A DNA stretch of 64,000 bases, taken from NCBI GenBank assembly GCA_036852015.1, contig JAANDG010000702.1, positions 1 to 64,000 of the forward strand, written 5' to 3'. Position 1 is the stretch's first letter, and each line of letters starts with the position of its first letter. Origin of the DNA: Pelodera strongyloides. Its lineage: Eukaryota > Nematoda > Chromadorea > Rhabditida > Rhabditidae. The notes under the pieces were generated by a model. That model made no database searches. It was not told the origin of the DNA and saw only the letters and a list, made by a program, of their open reading frames with translations. This document shows, piece by piece, positions 23,767-35,283 of this stretch. The position numbers and the translations under genes are program-made.

Positions 23767-24406
23767 AACATAATGGAATGATGGTTGCTTGTTTGGAGAT
23801 ACCTTGAACATACTCTGTGTTGATAGATCAGTTTTTGGAATGATAGAGGCGGGGATGGGCGGTTAGGAGTTTATCCCGAAGCCTCGGGTAAACGTTTTAC
23901 GATGTTTGCCAATTGAAAACTAGATAATTAGTGATTATCTTAATTAATTACCTTCAAATTACTATCGAGGCGTATGGTTGGGCTTATTTCCTTTGTAACA
24001 TGGATTGTAAAGCATTAGGATGGAAGATGGAATTATTATAAGGCAATAGATGGAATATGGAATGACATAAGAAATAATGTCGAGCTTCGTTACTAGGCAA
24101 GATAACAGATATTTTGACAAGATATGGTTATGAAATATCAACAATTACATAAAGGAAACTGAACAAACGATATTTGGGAACAATGGGAATGCTCAAATAA
24201 TAGGTCCCGAAAGAATACGGGTTAAAACTGCTCAGTGAATGTATTCGTACAAACTGAGACTGCAGTGAAAGACAAAAGTAGCGAGTAAAAGCGCAATCAA
24301 AAAAAGGGATAAGCATCTTCGAACAAGCGGATTTTTAGTCAAATTGTCTTGCATACTTTGCTCAGGTCAGGAAACAAGAAACAAGCGAAATGTTGGTTTT
24401 TGAGGG

Positions 24407-27061
24407 TTAGGCGTTTGTTAGATGTGAGACAAGTACAGTACGCCTTGGTTCAGCTTCTAGAATATTAGGAACCGCCTGTGTTGAAGTGATCACAGACTGA
24501 GGAAGCGAAGCGGTGCTGAGGGACTGCAGACCGCCGAGAGACTGGGAGTTGAGAGATTGCAGACCGCCGAGAGAGTGCAGAGAAGCGAGAAGAACGGAGG
24601 GATTGATTGGAATGGGAGCTTGGAGAACGGACGCAGAGCGACGAACCTGGAATTGGCGAGATTAATGTTTAATTTGGTTTCGCCGAGCTGTCAAGCCGTG
24701 CTTTGTGACAGTGCGACTGCTGACTAGCCGCTGACTGAGGCAGCTCAGTGTGCCTAGTTCTTGTTCACTGCCTATCTACGCCTAGGTGGTTGCCGACATA
24801 GCAAATAGCATTGATTCTCAAGCCTTTGTCTTACTGCTAACTAATGCTAACACTTGGAGCCCAGCTCTGATGTTGCTGGCGTACTGATGCTAGTGATGTT
24901 TTATTAGCTTTACTGTACCTTGGCTAGTTGCCTTGACAGCAAAACGCCGCGCAGTTGATCTGTCTCCGAGCGAAGTTTCTCCACCTCGTCTTGTAGTCTT
25001 TGGTTCTCCATTTCAAGATTTGCGGCGCGATGGGCAATCTCGTCTTCCTAAATGAGTAAATTATACAGTTCCACTTCCTTGTCCTGGTTCGTTTACATTG
25101 GTTACAATGGAGAGTTTCCATCTTAATTTCTAGGAGCCTGATCATCGTGGCTTGCGTATTTGGGCTGACCTGCATCTGCATGTAGTAGTCTAGTAGAGAT
25201 GCGAGAGGCTCTGGTTGACGTTCAGCAGGTTGTCAATTTATCACTGAGTGATTTCATGCTACTTTTGCTTACTTCCTATGGTCTAAAATGATATCAACTT
25301 ATCTCCTCGAATAACACCAAGAAACCTACCTTTTGCCGTCGCTGATCGCGACTCCTCTTTGCCGCGTCATTGTTCTTCTTGCGGCGCTCCCAGTAGGCGT
25401 CGTCCTAAAATGTTGGCCGCAATTAACGAAGAATTCAGAATACTCTGTAACCAGGGGAGGGGATGCGTGGAGAGTTGACCAATGCCTTTCTCGAGAAGAG
25501 GTGAATCCTACTCTGTAGTTGTATTGCTCCAAAGAGTATAAAGTTCGACGCGAACTCGTTAACGATGAATATTCTCGTTTGGAGTCTATCAACTGTATCA
25601 ACTACTTAAACGTAGCCGACCTACCTTAACTAGATCCTTCCTCCTCTTGCTGACTGTTTCATTACGAACAATGACGTGATGATCACGGGAAGATGTACTG
25701 ATCGAAGAATCACTTTCCGTTGATGAGCTCACCTGAATGAGCACGATTTTGAGCAATGAGAACAGCTGGGTTTTGAAACGTATGACGGACGCTGTATTCC
25801 CATGTAGCGTATGCCAAACACTGAGCGCGCGATTTTTTAGTATGGGAAGGCAGCTCTTCCGACATACGTTTCAAAACCCGGACTTTATTTCGTTTCAAAG
25901 GAGGTTATGCTGGTTGGTAACCTCTTGCAGTGGGTGTTCTACACTGGTCTAGGACAAGAGCTTTGTCCTATGATTGGACTTTTCAGACAATTCATTGAAC
26001 GTAGATGATGTAGACATGTAGATACCAGCTTTCTGATTTAACCTTGGGTTTTTTTTCAATAACTCTAGGACCTTGGCAGTACGAAGTTTGAGTGCAAACT
26101 TATGGTTAGACGTGGTAATGGTCAGTTGTGAATAAATACTTACCGTAGTAGTTGGTGACCGATTTGAAGTAACCGATGTTGGTGACGTGGTCGAATGGGG
26201 ATTGTTGTTATTCTGCTCCTTTTCGATTACCAAAAGACGGTCGCGAGACGGGTCGACACTCTCAAATGTCGATATTTATTTATTTGTAGACTTGAACATT
26301 CCCGTGCGTAATTGTTGGGAATATGACTGGCTTGGTAGTCACCTTATCTTACGTTGACCCTTTTTATTTCTCATTGTGAACTGTGAACCTTGTGAAATTA
26401 TGGTACCACTCAATCCCATACTTCTCAGCTGCTAACCGAAAGTTACATGCCTTGCCCTATTTAACTAGCTATCCCGTGGACGTCGCTGTCTATTCCGAAA
26501 TTTTATGAAAAGTTGCCATAAAATGGCTTCTTGTTCAACCTGAATACAGCTTCGAGGTTGTGGTGGTGGAACGATTGAGAGGGGCCGGAGTCCTGGATTG
26601 ATTGTTGCGGCGTTACTGATTGAGCGGGGCGACGGCGCGAACAGAGCACTGATTGGCTGGCACTGATCTGGACGTGTGCTGCTGATTGATTGGTAGACGT
26701 CAGTACTTCTTGCACCCAATAAAGGAAATGCGATATGTGGGTGGTGGTAGGAGAAGGCGCTTAGACCGTCGAGCGACTGAAAATAGGCTTAATGGTTTAA
26801 TCAAAAATTAAAAATGGCTATACCGTAATTTCAAAACCTATGCCCTCACCACCTCTCACCTCTGGCTAGACCTTTAGCAAAAAAACTTATGCACCACATT
26901 GATTTATTGAGATTCTATGGATCTCGATTAGTTGAGCCGTCGGGGGATTTTTTTGGAGAAGAGAGAGAGAGGGAGAGAGAGAATTATCAGTATAATATGG
27001 GTAGGCCTACCTGCATACTGGTCGCTAACGGTAGTCGAGAGGTTTCCAGTGATGTTGACAT
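24407..27061 (-). CDS. PAR-family (CES-2/HLF-like) bZIP transcription factor
   Basis: Complete minus-strand gene of seven exons in phase: 27011-27061 (ATG), 26540-26776, 26144-26260, 25625-25732, 25330-25404, 24919-25047, 24407-24646 (stop TAA); 318 aa. The N-terminal half is Ser/Pro/Thr-rich and a poly-Asn run lies near aa 113. The basic region is aa 172-196 and contains DDAYWERRKKNNDAAKRSRD, which carries the N-x-A-A-x-R-S-R DNA-contact signature. A leucine zipper follows at 197-239 (RAANLEMENQRLQDEVEKL). The YW and KRSRD wording with the RAA-LE-EN zipper is typical of PAR-type bZIPs (DBP, HLF, nematode CES-2 and ATF-2). Such proteins bind TTACGTAA-like sites; CES-2 controls a cell-death decision in C. 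elegans. Which nematode paralogue this is cannot be told from sequence alone. The C-terminal exon carries a duplicated SLGGLQSL peptide. Confidence 0.93.
25764..25890. mobile_element. palindromic repeat in bZIP intron
   Basis: CTGGGTTTTGAAACGTATG and CATACGTTTCAAAACCCGG form inverted ends about 120 bp apart. The tip TTTTGAAAC resembles the AGCGAAATACC MITE family, but the body differs. Confidence 0.65.
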
Positions 27062-27489
27062 CTCATTGGTATGAACTGAAAATGGTTTAAATGTGAGGTC
27101 TGACAACATTTTGAATCTTGTTTTATTAGAAAAGCGATGTACGAATAATACAGAAATCCGTTGGTATGATCACTTTCCCGACTTTTTGTGTGCAAAATTT
27201 TGAAACAGACATTGCTTATCATGGTCAGGTGTTATGCGCTAGCTATAGTTCCAGAACAGAGCCCCCCTTGGGGAAGAATTTCCCTTAACATTACATCCCC
27301 CCTAGCCTCGCTTATTTACCCTGGTTGCTCGAGGGTGAAAGTCAGAATTTGGAAAGTGAGATTTGGGAATGCCCGCGTTCTCGTCCCACTATCCCACTTT
27401 CTCTTTCGCGGGCGCGCGAGTGCGAAAAAGGGAACGCGCGCGCGACAAGCCAACCGTCCGTGCCATGGCGTTACGGTAACTGGGTCAAC

Positions 27490-28480
27490 GACTAGGGATT
27501 ATGCAACCGCCGACAGAGGGACGAACTCTCAATCGCCCGTTTGAGAGCGCGGAGTCAAACAAGGGGATGTCATTTCACCCACTCTGTTTTCTGCTTCTCT
27601 GGAATGTGCTTTGAGAGACGCCAACATGTCCGGTGGTTATGACATTGACGGCGAAACACTACAGTTCTTACTGTTTGCCGACGATGTGGTTCTTATAGCC
27701 AAAGACCCATGTACACTGCAGAAAAACCTAGACGAACTAATTCGAGTAACGTCGCTAATCGGTCTTGAAGCCCACCCAGGCAAGACACAGTGGATGGCTA
27801 ACGATCATTGTCCAAACGGCGGTGCAGACATACGTATTGGCAACAGCACGCTCGAAAAGGTCGGGAAGTATGTTTACCTTGGACGCGAGGTTAACCCCAG
27901 CAACAGCCTCACCGCCGAACTCTCTCGGCGTAAACAGTCTGGGTGGAAGGCTTTCTGGAAACTACGAGATATACTCACCAATGTGAAGCTGTCAAAAGAA
28001 GTGAAAGCCAAGGTGTTTAACACGCATGTGCTGCCAGCAATGACCTATGCTTCCGAAACTTGGTGCACGACAAAGAAAGACGAAGAATCCTTACTTGTCA
28101 CCCAGAGAGCCATGGAGCGTAAGATGGTAGGCACGCGCCTCCGTGATCGTATGTCAAACGTCACACTTCGAGAAAAGTCCGGCGTAGATGATATAATTGA
28201 TAGGATATACAGCTCGAAACATCGATGGGCTGGTCATGTCATTCGTAGAAATGACAATCGATGGACCACTCGGGTCACAGAATGGCGTCCCCGCGATTAC
28301 AAGCGTCCTCAAGGGCGACCGCCAACGAGATGGGCAGACCCGATGGTTAAATCATTTGGACGTGCATGGAATCGCATCGCAAGATGCAGGTCTTCATGGC
28401 GTAGTTGCGACCTGCGCTGTTGGCGAGCCAACAGCTGATATAACGGTCTTCAAGGTATTCAAGGTATAGGTATATCAAGG
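27490..28480 (+). mobile_element. 5'-truncated RTE-clade non-LTR retrotransposon
   Basis: Only the 3' third of the element remains: reverse-transcriptase palm onward, and a 3' end with short repeats (TTCAAGGTA twice, then TAGGTATA) at 28448-28475 instead of a poly(A) tail, as in RTE elements. The apurinic endonuclease and RT fingers are absent. The 5' border is approximate. Confidence 0.82.
27548..28438 (+). pseudogene. RTE-type reverse transcriptase, C-terminal fragment
   Basis: An open stretch of about 295 codons begins with GVKQGDVISPTLFSASLECA (RT motif near the thumb boundary). The catalytic FADDVVLIA of palm motif C follows, then KYVYLGREV, NTHVLPAMTYASETW, the RWAGHVIRR motif and PQGRPPTRWADP, which are typical of the RTE C-terminus. 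A TGA lies just upstream in this frame. The upstream residues RPFES fit in a different frame, so a frameshift and 5' truncation make it non-functional. Confidence 0.88.
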
Positions 28481-29107
28481 TTGGAAGTTTAGCTTATTTC
28501 AAGCAAGGAAAACACAGACAGTCACTATGTATATGAAAGAAATAGAACATTGAAGACTCGGTTAATATAGAAATTGCGGAGAAAATATGAAAAAGATACA
28601 CAACTGGGACGTCAAACGGGAGAAATCGAAATTATCGCATTCATAAAGAGGAAGGGGGGAGTAAGAAATCAATAAATATGTAGATCAAATGGCAGCTCAA
28701 ATAGAATTGTAGAACTTGACAAGGGATTACTGTAATGGAGAAAAACATGGTTACGATTACGTCTTACGCTATTTGATAATTTGACCCAACCAAAACTAAG
28801 TAAGGAGAGCAAGCAGGTCCTATTGTATGATGGAAATGGTGAACATAGATATACTGGTGATGAAACATAACGAAATGAAAAAATACAGCATGGCTGTGGA
28901 TAAAAATTAATATAAGCGGCAACGAAACATGAGCCCGATCATAGAGTGCAACTAATTGAGGACTAAACATTGTAAAACATTGGGAGAACATAGAAATAAT
29001 ATAACACACACGAGAGTAAGCAAATGGTGTTGGTGTACAATATTTATGCGATTCAGGAGCGGGAAACGTGAGACTCGACGATAATCAAAGGCCGTCGCTG
29101 ACGAAAC
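28481..29107. other. intergenic, nothing recognised
   Basis: AT-rich sequence without credible exons, RNA genes or transposon ends. Confidence 0.5.
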
Positions 29108-29425
29108 TTGGCGTGTAAGCCGCATGAAAACGGCGTGCAAAGTGTATTTGACAACGTGGTGGCGTGCAAAGTGTATTTGACAACGTGGTGGCGTGCAAAA
29201 ATGCACGCGGAATCATGGCGTGCAATTTGCCCGCCGATCTCATGCCACTTGCATGCGAAAAGCCTGAAGCGAAATAGCGTTAATACGGCGTGCGAGCGGC
29301 AACTTTACGCCTTTACGGCGTGCAAGCAGCGTGGTTTCGGCGGGCAACCTGCACGCCAGAACGCAGCGGCGTGACACTTTTTTCCACGCCACATGCACGC
29401 CGTAACGTTTCCGCTTGCACGCCAA
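29108..29425. repeat. GGCGTGCAA-rich inverted repeat element
   Basis: Ends TTGGCGTGTAAGC and GCTTGCACGCCAA are inverted. GGCGTGCA or its complement occurs about ten times inside, pointing inward from both sides. A 29-bp unit containing TATTTGACAACGTGG is repeated head-to-tail at 29139-29198. Confidence 0.7.
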
Positions 29426-31082
29426 TTTTCTCGTTTTATGCAGACCATTTTGATAAAGTGTAGGGTGAGTGGGTCAACAATATGTATTGGGGCGAAGGCT
29501 TTCGCGCAAGCCTTTTAACTGCGTAATCCTGGCCCTAACGATAGTGAAAGTAAAAGCTTGTCCGCTTGTCTCAAGTGCTTATATGACTTGTCTATTTTGT
29601 CCACTCACCACGTCTAATTAACTGCAGACGCATACTGTAATCAATTGATTGTCTACCGTACTCCCTGAGAAGTATCATTGATTGACGGTGATGACAAGTG
29701 AAAGGTGTATGTGGGTGTGCGGGGGCATGCGTGCTTGGCCAGGTGTCTGGCACTTTCACCCTCGCCTGCGAGGTCGCCGTCATGAACAAGCGCCCGGGTG
29801 AAATGGAAAGGGTGGAACTAGGTCAGTCAAATGTCCACTACAGACACTGGTCAACAACAAAGCGGTGGGAAAGACGCAGGCCTGCAGCACTGATGAGAGA
29901 GCATAGAGTTTGAGAGAAATAAAGAAGCGAGGAGTAGCGTGAGAAAGAGAGAGTTCGATTTGCAATTTTGAAATGAAAACGAAATTGTGTTCGAGAAATT
30001 GTATGCCATTTGAAGGGGGGAGGGGCAGAAACTTAGAAAGTTACCAACGAAATTTAGAAAGTTACCAACGAGACGAATAATTCCAAATGTTAAGATGTAT
30101 AATAATCTATTTTGGCCTGTAAAAAAGAGAACAACGCTACAAACGGTTTGTCCAGAACCGAAATATACCGGCTTCCCGGCACAGAATGGAATACAATTTT
30201 GTTCAGGGTCTCTTAATTTATTATAAAGTAAAAGGAGCTCGCACGCCAAATGAGTGCATAGGATTGTTGAAAATAGAGCCTTTTCGCTACATTATAAGCG
30301 GAAAGGTTCACTCGTTCACTGGTCTCCCAAAGTAATATGAAACCATCATGAGGCTCGGCTCAAGTACATAAACATTATCATAACAACTTTAAATAATGAT
30401 ACTATATGTACTAATGACAATTAAATATTGAGAAGGATGAATGAAAGTGAGAGCAAAATAATATTTCTTTAATGACAAAGACATTCACGCAGAAGCTTAG
30501 AAGTTGCGCAAGTAATCGCGCAACCACGCGCAGCGCAAGCAAGTGAAAGTGAGCCGGCTAGCGCGCGTAATCCAGTGATCTCGATTTCCGCGCCGCGCCC
30601 GATAAATAGGGAAAGTATTGGAGTGCGCGCGGGTGAAAACGGGGTCATCCGGTGGAACTTTTGGAACGATGTGACGAGAGAAATCTTTGCGCATGCATGC
30701 AAGGGAATGCTAATTTGCACGGGCAGACCTTTGAGGTGGATTTTCGAATGTTTATTTTGTTGAATTGAGGGGTACACCATATTCAGACATGGTCACAGTT
30801 ACTGGGGAGAGTAGGGAATGAGCAGGCAGGCTACCCAAGGTAATGTGAGCGGATCATTGCTCCCCCCATGGAATGGAGGTAAATTTTTGGATCTAATGGT
30901 CTAGATCTTGTTCATAAATTAGTTCATATAGTCATACACAGCACAACGCGTATAATTTAATCATTGTGTTTGTGTTGGTTAGCGTAGAGTTTGGGAAAAG
31001 TTAGATGCGTATAATTTGAAACTGTATTGTCGAAATGTCGTTTTCTTGTACTGCGACGTCATTATCGAATTAAAATTATAAT
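29426..31082. other. intergenic with a GC-rich patch
   Basis: No spliced gene recognised. The patch at about 30500-30700 is rich in GCGC and leaves a 103-codon minus-strand frame open. Lacking splice sites, repeats or domains, I do not call it a gene. Confidence 0.4.
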
Positions 31083-31545
31083 TTAAGGCTCAGGCCCACG
31101 TGTTTAAAGTGATTTTTACATGTTTCTGTAAGAAAACTTGAGATTTTCACAAATCTGATAGCGAAAACCGCGTTTCTTACGGTATTGAAATGTGGAAGTT
31201 ATTGGGGAAACGGGAAACTCGATCCTCAGTTATGAACCGTGGAAAACAACCTTTGGGTATTCGTTCAATAGCCATAATAAGAGAATTGTGGCCAGCCGCT
31301 CTGTTATGTATTCGCCGCGCGCTGATATACGGTGCAATTGTCTCCGAGGGGTATAGTGTCTCCCATTAAAGGTACCCAGCAGATGTTTTTTAATCAATCG
31401 ATAGTTCATGGGGATCGAGTAATGCAAATATTATCCGCAGTCCACTACCTAGGAAATGCGGTTTTCGCTATCGTATCTTCAAACAACTGAATTTTATAAC
31501 ACAAAAAATCTTAATGGTTTTTATTACGTGAGCCTGTGCCTTTAA
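31083..31545. mobile_element. TTAA-flanked palindromic element (AGGCTCAGGCCCACG ends)
   Basis: TTAAGGCTCAGGCCCACG at the left matches the complement of CGTGAGCCTGTGCCTTTAA at the right. Inner arms also pair (GCGAAAACCGC at 31162 with GCGGTTTTCGC at 31459). About 460 bp, imperfect arms, no ORF. Confidence 0.7.
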
Positions 31546-32096
31546 AGCGAGGGCCGGCCTGCGTGTCCCAGAAAGTTACCATTCATAGAACATACGAAGC
31601 CAAAGTGATATCCTGATGTGGCCACTCTCCTAAAGGTACCATCGTACCATGGCTGTATATAAAGTTATACTTTCTTTGAACTTACAATGATCCAATGTAA
31701 TATTCGAATTTTTCCTGTATTCAAAGTAGTCAGTAATTGTTTTATATTTTAAGCCCAATTAGGGAGTATTAATGTCTTTTATTTTAATTTTACATGGAAA
31801 AAATATTAGAATTTTTTTTCGTTTGGTGTTATCCATTTGATTTACCTAAATAAATTTTTCTGTACATAAAACGTGTCTCTTTTTATACATTTCCTGTAAC
31901 AACTTTCCTTGAAAAATCCCTATTCCTATTACCTTATTTATATTTTCATGATGACACATTTCTATAAGATAACACTTTTTTCTGAACACGGTGGTTTTTG
32001 AGTATTTGCTGAAACGTATTTTTGACCGCGCACGTGAATTGTACTCCGAAGACGAACGGGCAAGTGTTATGAAGTCGGCGAAATTAGCATATCGCT

Positions 32097-32122
32097 CGCA
32101 TTCTAATTGGAATTAGAATGCG
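32097..32122. promoter_or_regulatory. perfect 12+2+12 palindrome, left copy
   Basis: CGCATTCTAATT, two bases (GG), then AATTAGAATGCG. It lies about 80 bp upstream of a donor site (TATAAG then GTAAAT, 32206/32207). The same palindrome with different centre bases occurs at 55648-55673 inside a block conserved from about 31975 to 32215. Two TAATT/AATTA half-sites would suit a homeodomain-type dimer (inference). Confidence 0.6.
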
Positions 32123-32537
32123 AATAAAAATTTGAGGTCATTCGAATTTTTATTATATCGCTGGTCTACGTCTTCTATGGGATCCCCGTCTACTTCATTT
32201 TATAAGGTAAATCTTTATTTTATTACCATGAATTATATAACTAATTGTAAGTTTTGACGAGTGATAATGTAGATAATAGAGCTAATAGAGAAAGGGCTAC
32301 CTTTGTTTTTAATTTTTAAGAATGTTTTCGCCCAATAGAAAGTATATTAAATAAATAAATAAACAACTGTATTGTATTTAATTGGTTCATAGTTACGTAG
32401 TTTTCGGAAAGTAGCTTTCATATCCGTGCAAAATAAGGATATTGTTTAGACATCCTAGAAGATCACTTTTGCAAACTATTATGAGAGTTTATTGATTTAT
32501 TTCTCTTTGTTTATTATTAATTCCGTTAATTGTTTAG

Positions 32538-32705
32538 TTCTTGGAAGACCACGAGACGTCGACTTTGGAGCCGAGTATGTTGCCCTGGACGAAATGGGCA
32601 TCGATCTCTTCGACCACGCGGACGTGGACGTCTACATGCACATCGATTCCAAGTTCTACTGATGCGTCCCCCGTCCGATAGGAATCTTGGGGACTTCTAC
32701 AAAAG
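32538..32705 (+). pseudogene. exon-like segment 1, plus-strand copy (DVDFGA motif)
   Basis: Acceptor TTGTTTAG, donor AAAAG then GTAAGT. One frame reads RDVDFGAEYVALDEMGIDLF and continues with acidic residues to a stop before the donor. The related segments at 33525-33665 and, on the minus strand, 55013-55180 share the DNA GACGTC-AACTT-GGAGCC. It could be a 5' non-coding exon or a decayed coding one. Confidence 0.4.
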
Positions 32706-32956
32706 GTAAGTGGATATTATTAGAATAGCCAAATCAATATGACCGTTAATTGTTTGTTGTAAAACTTCATAAATACTTTTTCTGTAGATATTTTCTCGCA
32801 TCCAAAGTTTAATATTACTTTAAAACTAACCAATGCTACGGAACAAAGGGGTTGACGTCAACGTGTGCAAGTTGTAGCTAGCCTAAATATGCGTAAAGTC
32901 TAACTAATTAATATAGGTAATTACTCCCGAATTTTCATGAAAATTTCCATGAGCAT

Positions 32957-33203
32957 GATGGCCTATCCATGCATGCGATTCGTACATGCGAAAAATGCTT
33001 GTCCATGTTCGAATCAATGTAACTGACATGGTCCCGCAGCGATTTTGAATTTAGTATGGATCTATTTCAAAAAGATGCACTTTCGCTGCAGGACCATGTC
33101 AAATGCGTTACGGCAGGCATTTGACATGCATGTAAAATGGCTTGAACATGGACAGACATTTGTCATTTTCGCAAGTGCGAATCGCAAACATGGACAGGCC
33201 ATA
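32957..33203. mobile_element. ATGGCCTATCCATG palindromic MITE
   Basis: ATGGCCTATCCATG at the left pairs with CATGGACAGGCCAT at the right; further inner pairs are CGATTCG/CGAATCG and TGTCCATGTTC/GAACATGGACA. About 247 bp. Confidence 0.72.
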
Positions 33204-33524
33204 ACTTGACGGTTTTTTTCTTCACTGCAAGTTCGGAAAAAATTGTACATTCAAATTTCAGCTATTCTCAAAAGCTAGCGTTTGTCGCTAATCTTCGCGT
33301 ACATAAGGGACCGCGTACCCTACCTGGGAGCGCCGTGGTCCCTCCGCGCATGTGCAAGTGCCGGCGCACATTTGGCATATTTCCGCGCACTTTCGAAAAA
33401 TGCGCCACTGTGCTCCATGTTGCAGAGATTTTTCACATTGACAGTCACCTTTCAATAATTACCACTATTAGGGAGGATTTATTTATCTTTGTTTATAATA
33501 GACGGAAATTCGCTAATTTTTTAG

Positions 33525-33665
33525 TTCACGGAAGCCACGACGTCGACTTCGGAGCCGAGGACGTCTAACTGCCCTACCTGGACGACATGGACATCGATAT
33601 TTTCATGTTTCTTCACCCGTGCACAGCAACGTGGCCGTCTTGGAAATTGGAACCTTCCAAAAATG
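33525..33665 (+). pseudogene. exon-like segment 1, tandem duplicate
   Basis: Duplicate of 32538-32705 including the flanking intron (CTTTGTTTAT upstream of the acceptor). Acceptor TTTTTTAG, donor AAATG then GTCAGT. The DVDFGAED frame stops at once, while another frame (TSTSEPRTSN...) is open to the donor. Confidence 0.4.
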
Positions 33666-33686
33666 GTCAGTGATTTTCCATTCTGA

Positions 33687-33800
33687 ATTATGAGAATAAA
33701 CAAAATGGATAAATCATTTATTTTGTGACGATAAAAAAAAATAAGTTTTATGAGAATAAAAATGGATAAATCATTTATTTTGTGACGATAAAAAATAAGT
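33687..33800. repeat. two-copy tandem repeat of about 60 bp
   Basis: The unit containing ATGGATAAATCATTTATTTT and GTGACGATAAAA occurs twice head-to-tail with almost no difference. Confidence 0.8.
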
Positions 33801-34050
33801 ATATAATACTTGTTTACACTTATTAAATATAAAGCTATATAACGTGGTTAACTTCAACGTTCGCAGGGTGTCCGTTTTTTGCGCAAAGGCTAAAATAGGT
33901 ATGCGTTTTGGAAATTTGCCGTTTTGGATTCTGATACAATTTGTATTATTCCCAATATTGAAAAGGGGCCGCCACTGCCGAACTGAAGACCCTGTGGTGA
34001 ATCAGGAGGGGGCGGTGTGCGCGAATGCGCGTTTCCTGTTGACGCACGCA

Positions 34051-34287
34051 GGTGCCGCGATCCTTTCTTGTTTTCACCGCGCACCCCTTTTTCGCGTGAG
34101 GTCCGATGTTTTATCAGTTCACGCATGGCGCAGGTGCCGCGAACCTTTCTTGTTTTCACCGCGCACCCCTTTTTCGCGTTAGGTCCGATGTTTAATCAGT
34201 TCACGCATGGCGCAGATGCCGCGAACCTTTCTTGTTTTCACCGCGCACCCATTTTTCGCGTTAGGTCCGATGTTTAATCAGTTCAAA
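34051..34287. repeat. 82-bp tandem repeat, three copies
   Basis: Units start at 34051, 34133 and 34215 with GGTGCCGCGA or GATGCCGCGA and contain TTGTTTTCACCGCGCACCC; copies differ at only a few bases. The third is truncated. Confidence 0.9.
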
Positions 34288-35283
34288 TACAATTGGGCAT
34301 TTGGTGTAGTATTAGAACATATTCTGCGTATCTTTCCATGTTTTGACACTACTAACTGTACTTCTACGATGAAGAGTTAGAGTTCTATAGCCTGATTTGA
34401 CCAGAGCTTAACTAACCTCATCTCTATTGTATGAACGAGCTACCGAACTTAACGGGAATATGTATGCCCTTTTTGAAGTTAAGATGTATTTATAGAAAGT
34501 GTGTTCCTCATTAAGGAAATAAGAACAAAAATTGTTAAAAGTTTCCCATTTAAAAGAAAATGATTTTCAAAGTTCACCTTTTCCATAGTAAACGCGTTTA
34601 CTGACACGGCTTTCCCGGCAGTTCTGATGGAGCAAATTTCAGCTTTGCATGCGGATATCGGCAAATAGCAAGATTCAATATACAGGGCATGCTAATTCGA
34701 ATTTACATATTCAGTGGCCTACTTAAATTCACGTCTGGTGTGGAAACTCCAGGTTCGCATTTGTTTTGCACATTTTGAGTGCCACATATTCCCTTTAAAA
34801 AACATCCTAGTTAGTTTACCTTTGAAAATCTCAGCGTAACATGGCACGTAAGTTTCTGATTGTCTTATCAAACGCGAAAAATTATCTCAAACTATCTGCC
34901 TGTAATTGTAATCAAGTTTATAAAAAAATTCCCATGTTTCTCCCATTTTTCGTGTCGTTAATTCCAATTTTGATCATCCTTCACATAGTGACTTTGAAAT
35001 GTGTGTGTTTTTGCTTTATACTTACCTGGTGGTTCGTTTTTCTTTGATTTCTTCTTCACTGCTTTTCTCACAATTGATTTTTGTAATAAATGTAAACACT
35101 TCAGGACTGGAAACGATGGATACGCGATGAAGAATAGTATAGAAGAAATTGAAGAGAGGAGAGAGGAGGCGCACAGCAGATGCTCACCCCGGAGGTACAA
35201 CTATAGGAATCGGATCCTGCATTTCAACACTAGAAAGCTAAGTTTTCTTGTATGTATATTTCGTAGGTTAGTTCTGAAACCTC

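Larger units (their letters stand above)
21645..24406. other. intergenic, convergent 3' flanks
   Basis: Between the 3' ends of the plus-strand gene and the minus-strand bZIP gene. Apart from the two palindromic repeats listed separately I see no exons. The ORF at 21910-22254 has no splice sites and no domain I recognise, and I do not call it. Confidence 0.5.

Noticed and set aside
29698..29913. 71-codon plus-strand ORF starting near MKGVCGCAG
   Set aside because: Isolated, no flanking exons or recognisable motif, and overlapped by open frames on the other strand.
30469..30780. 103-codon minus-strand ORF in the GC-rich patch
   Set aside because: No domain, no splice signals at its borders and a nearby competing frame; the patch composition explains the lack of stops.
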